The notes under the pieces were generated by a model that was given only the letters and a program-made list of their open reading frames with translations, did no database searches and had not been told where the DNA came from. This document shows, one piece after another, positions 15,624-15,739 of a stretch of DNA of 15,739 bases. Source of the stretch: RGIG8597 sp045133795 (GTDB lineage Bacteria; Spirochaetota; GWE2-31-10); assembly GCA_045133795.1 (NCBI GenBank), contig JBGUUT010000077.1:1-15739 (forward strand), read 5' to 3'. The position numbers and the translations under genes are program-made. Position 1 is the first letter of the stretch. Each line of letters begins with the position of its first letter.

Positions 15624-15715
15624 TGTCACAGACCGTGACCTTACCGGGGTACAACCGGTGTGCAGAATTGGTTACAGCCTGTAACCTTTACAGGATACGG
15701 ACCGTAACCAAATCT
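15624..15715. repeat. Degenerate 23-bp tandem array with dyad cores
   Basis: Four units begin at 15624, 15647, 15670 and 15693, exactly 23 bp apart. Each follows the plan half-site GGNTAC, five-base spacer near AGNCC, half-site GTAACC, then six bases near TTTACN. Unit 3 is a perfect 7-bp dyad, GGTTACA-GCC-TGTAACC; units 1 and 4 are near-perfect; unit 2 is degenerate. A possible further decayed unit at 15601 keeps the phase (TCATAC, GTTTTC, TTGACA). Since 23 is not a multiple of 3, this is not a coding repeat. It may be an operator or iteron-type protein-binding array. Confidence 0.6.
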
Positions 15716-15739
15716 CACCAAATCTCACCAAATCTCACC
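15708..15739. repeat. 10-bp tandem repeat CCAAATCTCA, truncated by window end
   Basis: Three perfect copies of CCAAATCTCA start at 15708, 15718 and 15728, with two bases of a fourth at the window edge. The first copy overlaps the end of the fourth 23-bp unit. The array may continue beyond the window. A near-helical 10-bp period would place binding sites on one DNA face, but a simple slippage repeat is equally possible. Confidence 0.8.

Noticed and set aside
15623..15739. Open plus-strand frame from an ATG to the window end (39 codons)
   Set aside because: It lies wholly in the 23-bp and 10-bp repeats, whose periods are not multiples of three, and has no ribosome site. A partial gene cannot be fully excluded.
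15624..15739. CRISPR array
   Set aside because: Units are contiguous at 23 bp with no conserved repeat/variable spacer alternation, and no cas gene is present.

Overview
The window is AT-rich, densely coded chromosomal DNA with well-formed Shine-Dalgarno sites. It looks like a host-associated, outer-membrane-bearing bacterium. The best guess is a treponeme-like spirochaete. The basis is two adjacent lipoproteins, one with a MucBP-like/InlB B-repeat architecture and one with a giant BspA-type leucine-rich repeat domain, plus a secreted SUMF1-fold protein and degenerate intergenic palindromes. This placement is inference; other low-GC gut lineages cannot be excluded. No rRNA, tRNA, transposase, phage gene or CRISPR array was seen.

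Left part (1-5112): an imperfect 63-bp inverted repeat precedes a two-gene plus-strand operon of surface lipoproteins. The second is a 1228-residue BspA-type protein built on a 69-bp repeat and carrying a recent internal duplication of a 142-bp module. It ends in a strong terminator. A strikingly GC-rich intergenic patch (about 4862-5025) follows, and then the terminator of the convergent cobW gene.

Middle (5113-9697, minus strand): a polytopic protein with a C-terminal bacterial PH domain overlaps a polytopic GT-C-like protein, followed by a COG0523 (CobW/ZNG1-type) GTPase with a 63-residue His/Cys-rich metal-binding segment.

Right-centre (9840-13686, plus strand): a secreted SUMF1/FGE-fold protein without the catalytic cysteines. 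It is followed by a compact cassette: a 52-residue DUF5989 protein, a NodU/TobZ-type carbamoyltransferase, an SxtJ-like membrane protein and a STAS-domain protein. The DUF5989/carbamoyltransferase/SxtJ trio matches the sxtK-sxtI-sxtJ association known from saxitoxin clusters and many other genomes. Here it probably carbamoylates an envelope or secreted metabolite of unknown identity. A shared bidirectional terminator separates it from the convergent minus-strand pair UPF0210 (DUF711) and ACT-domain UPF0237.

Right edge (15400-15739): no convincing gene. It holds a candidate promoter for the ACT/UPF0210 pair, a long-loop inverted repeat, a degenerate array of at least four units repeating exactly every 23 bp (each with a 17-bp dyad-like core), and at the very end a 10-bp tandem repeat cut off by the window. 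The 23-bp array is the least explained signal in the window.
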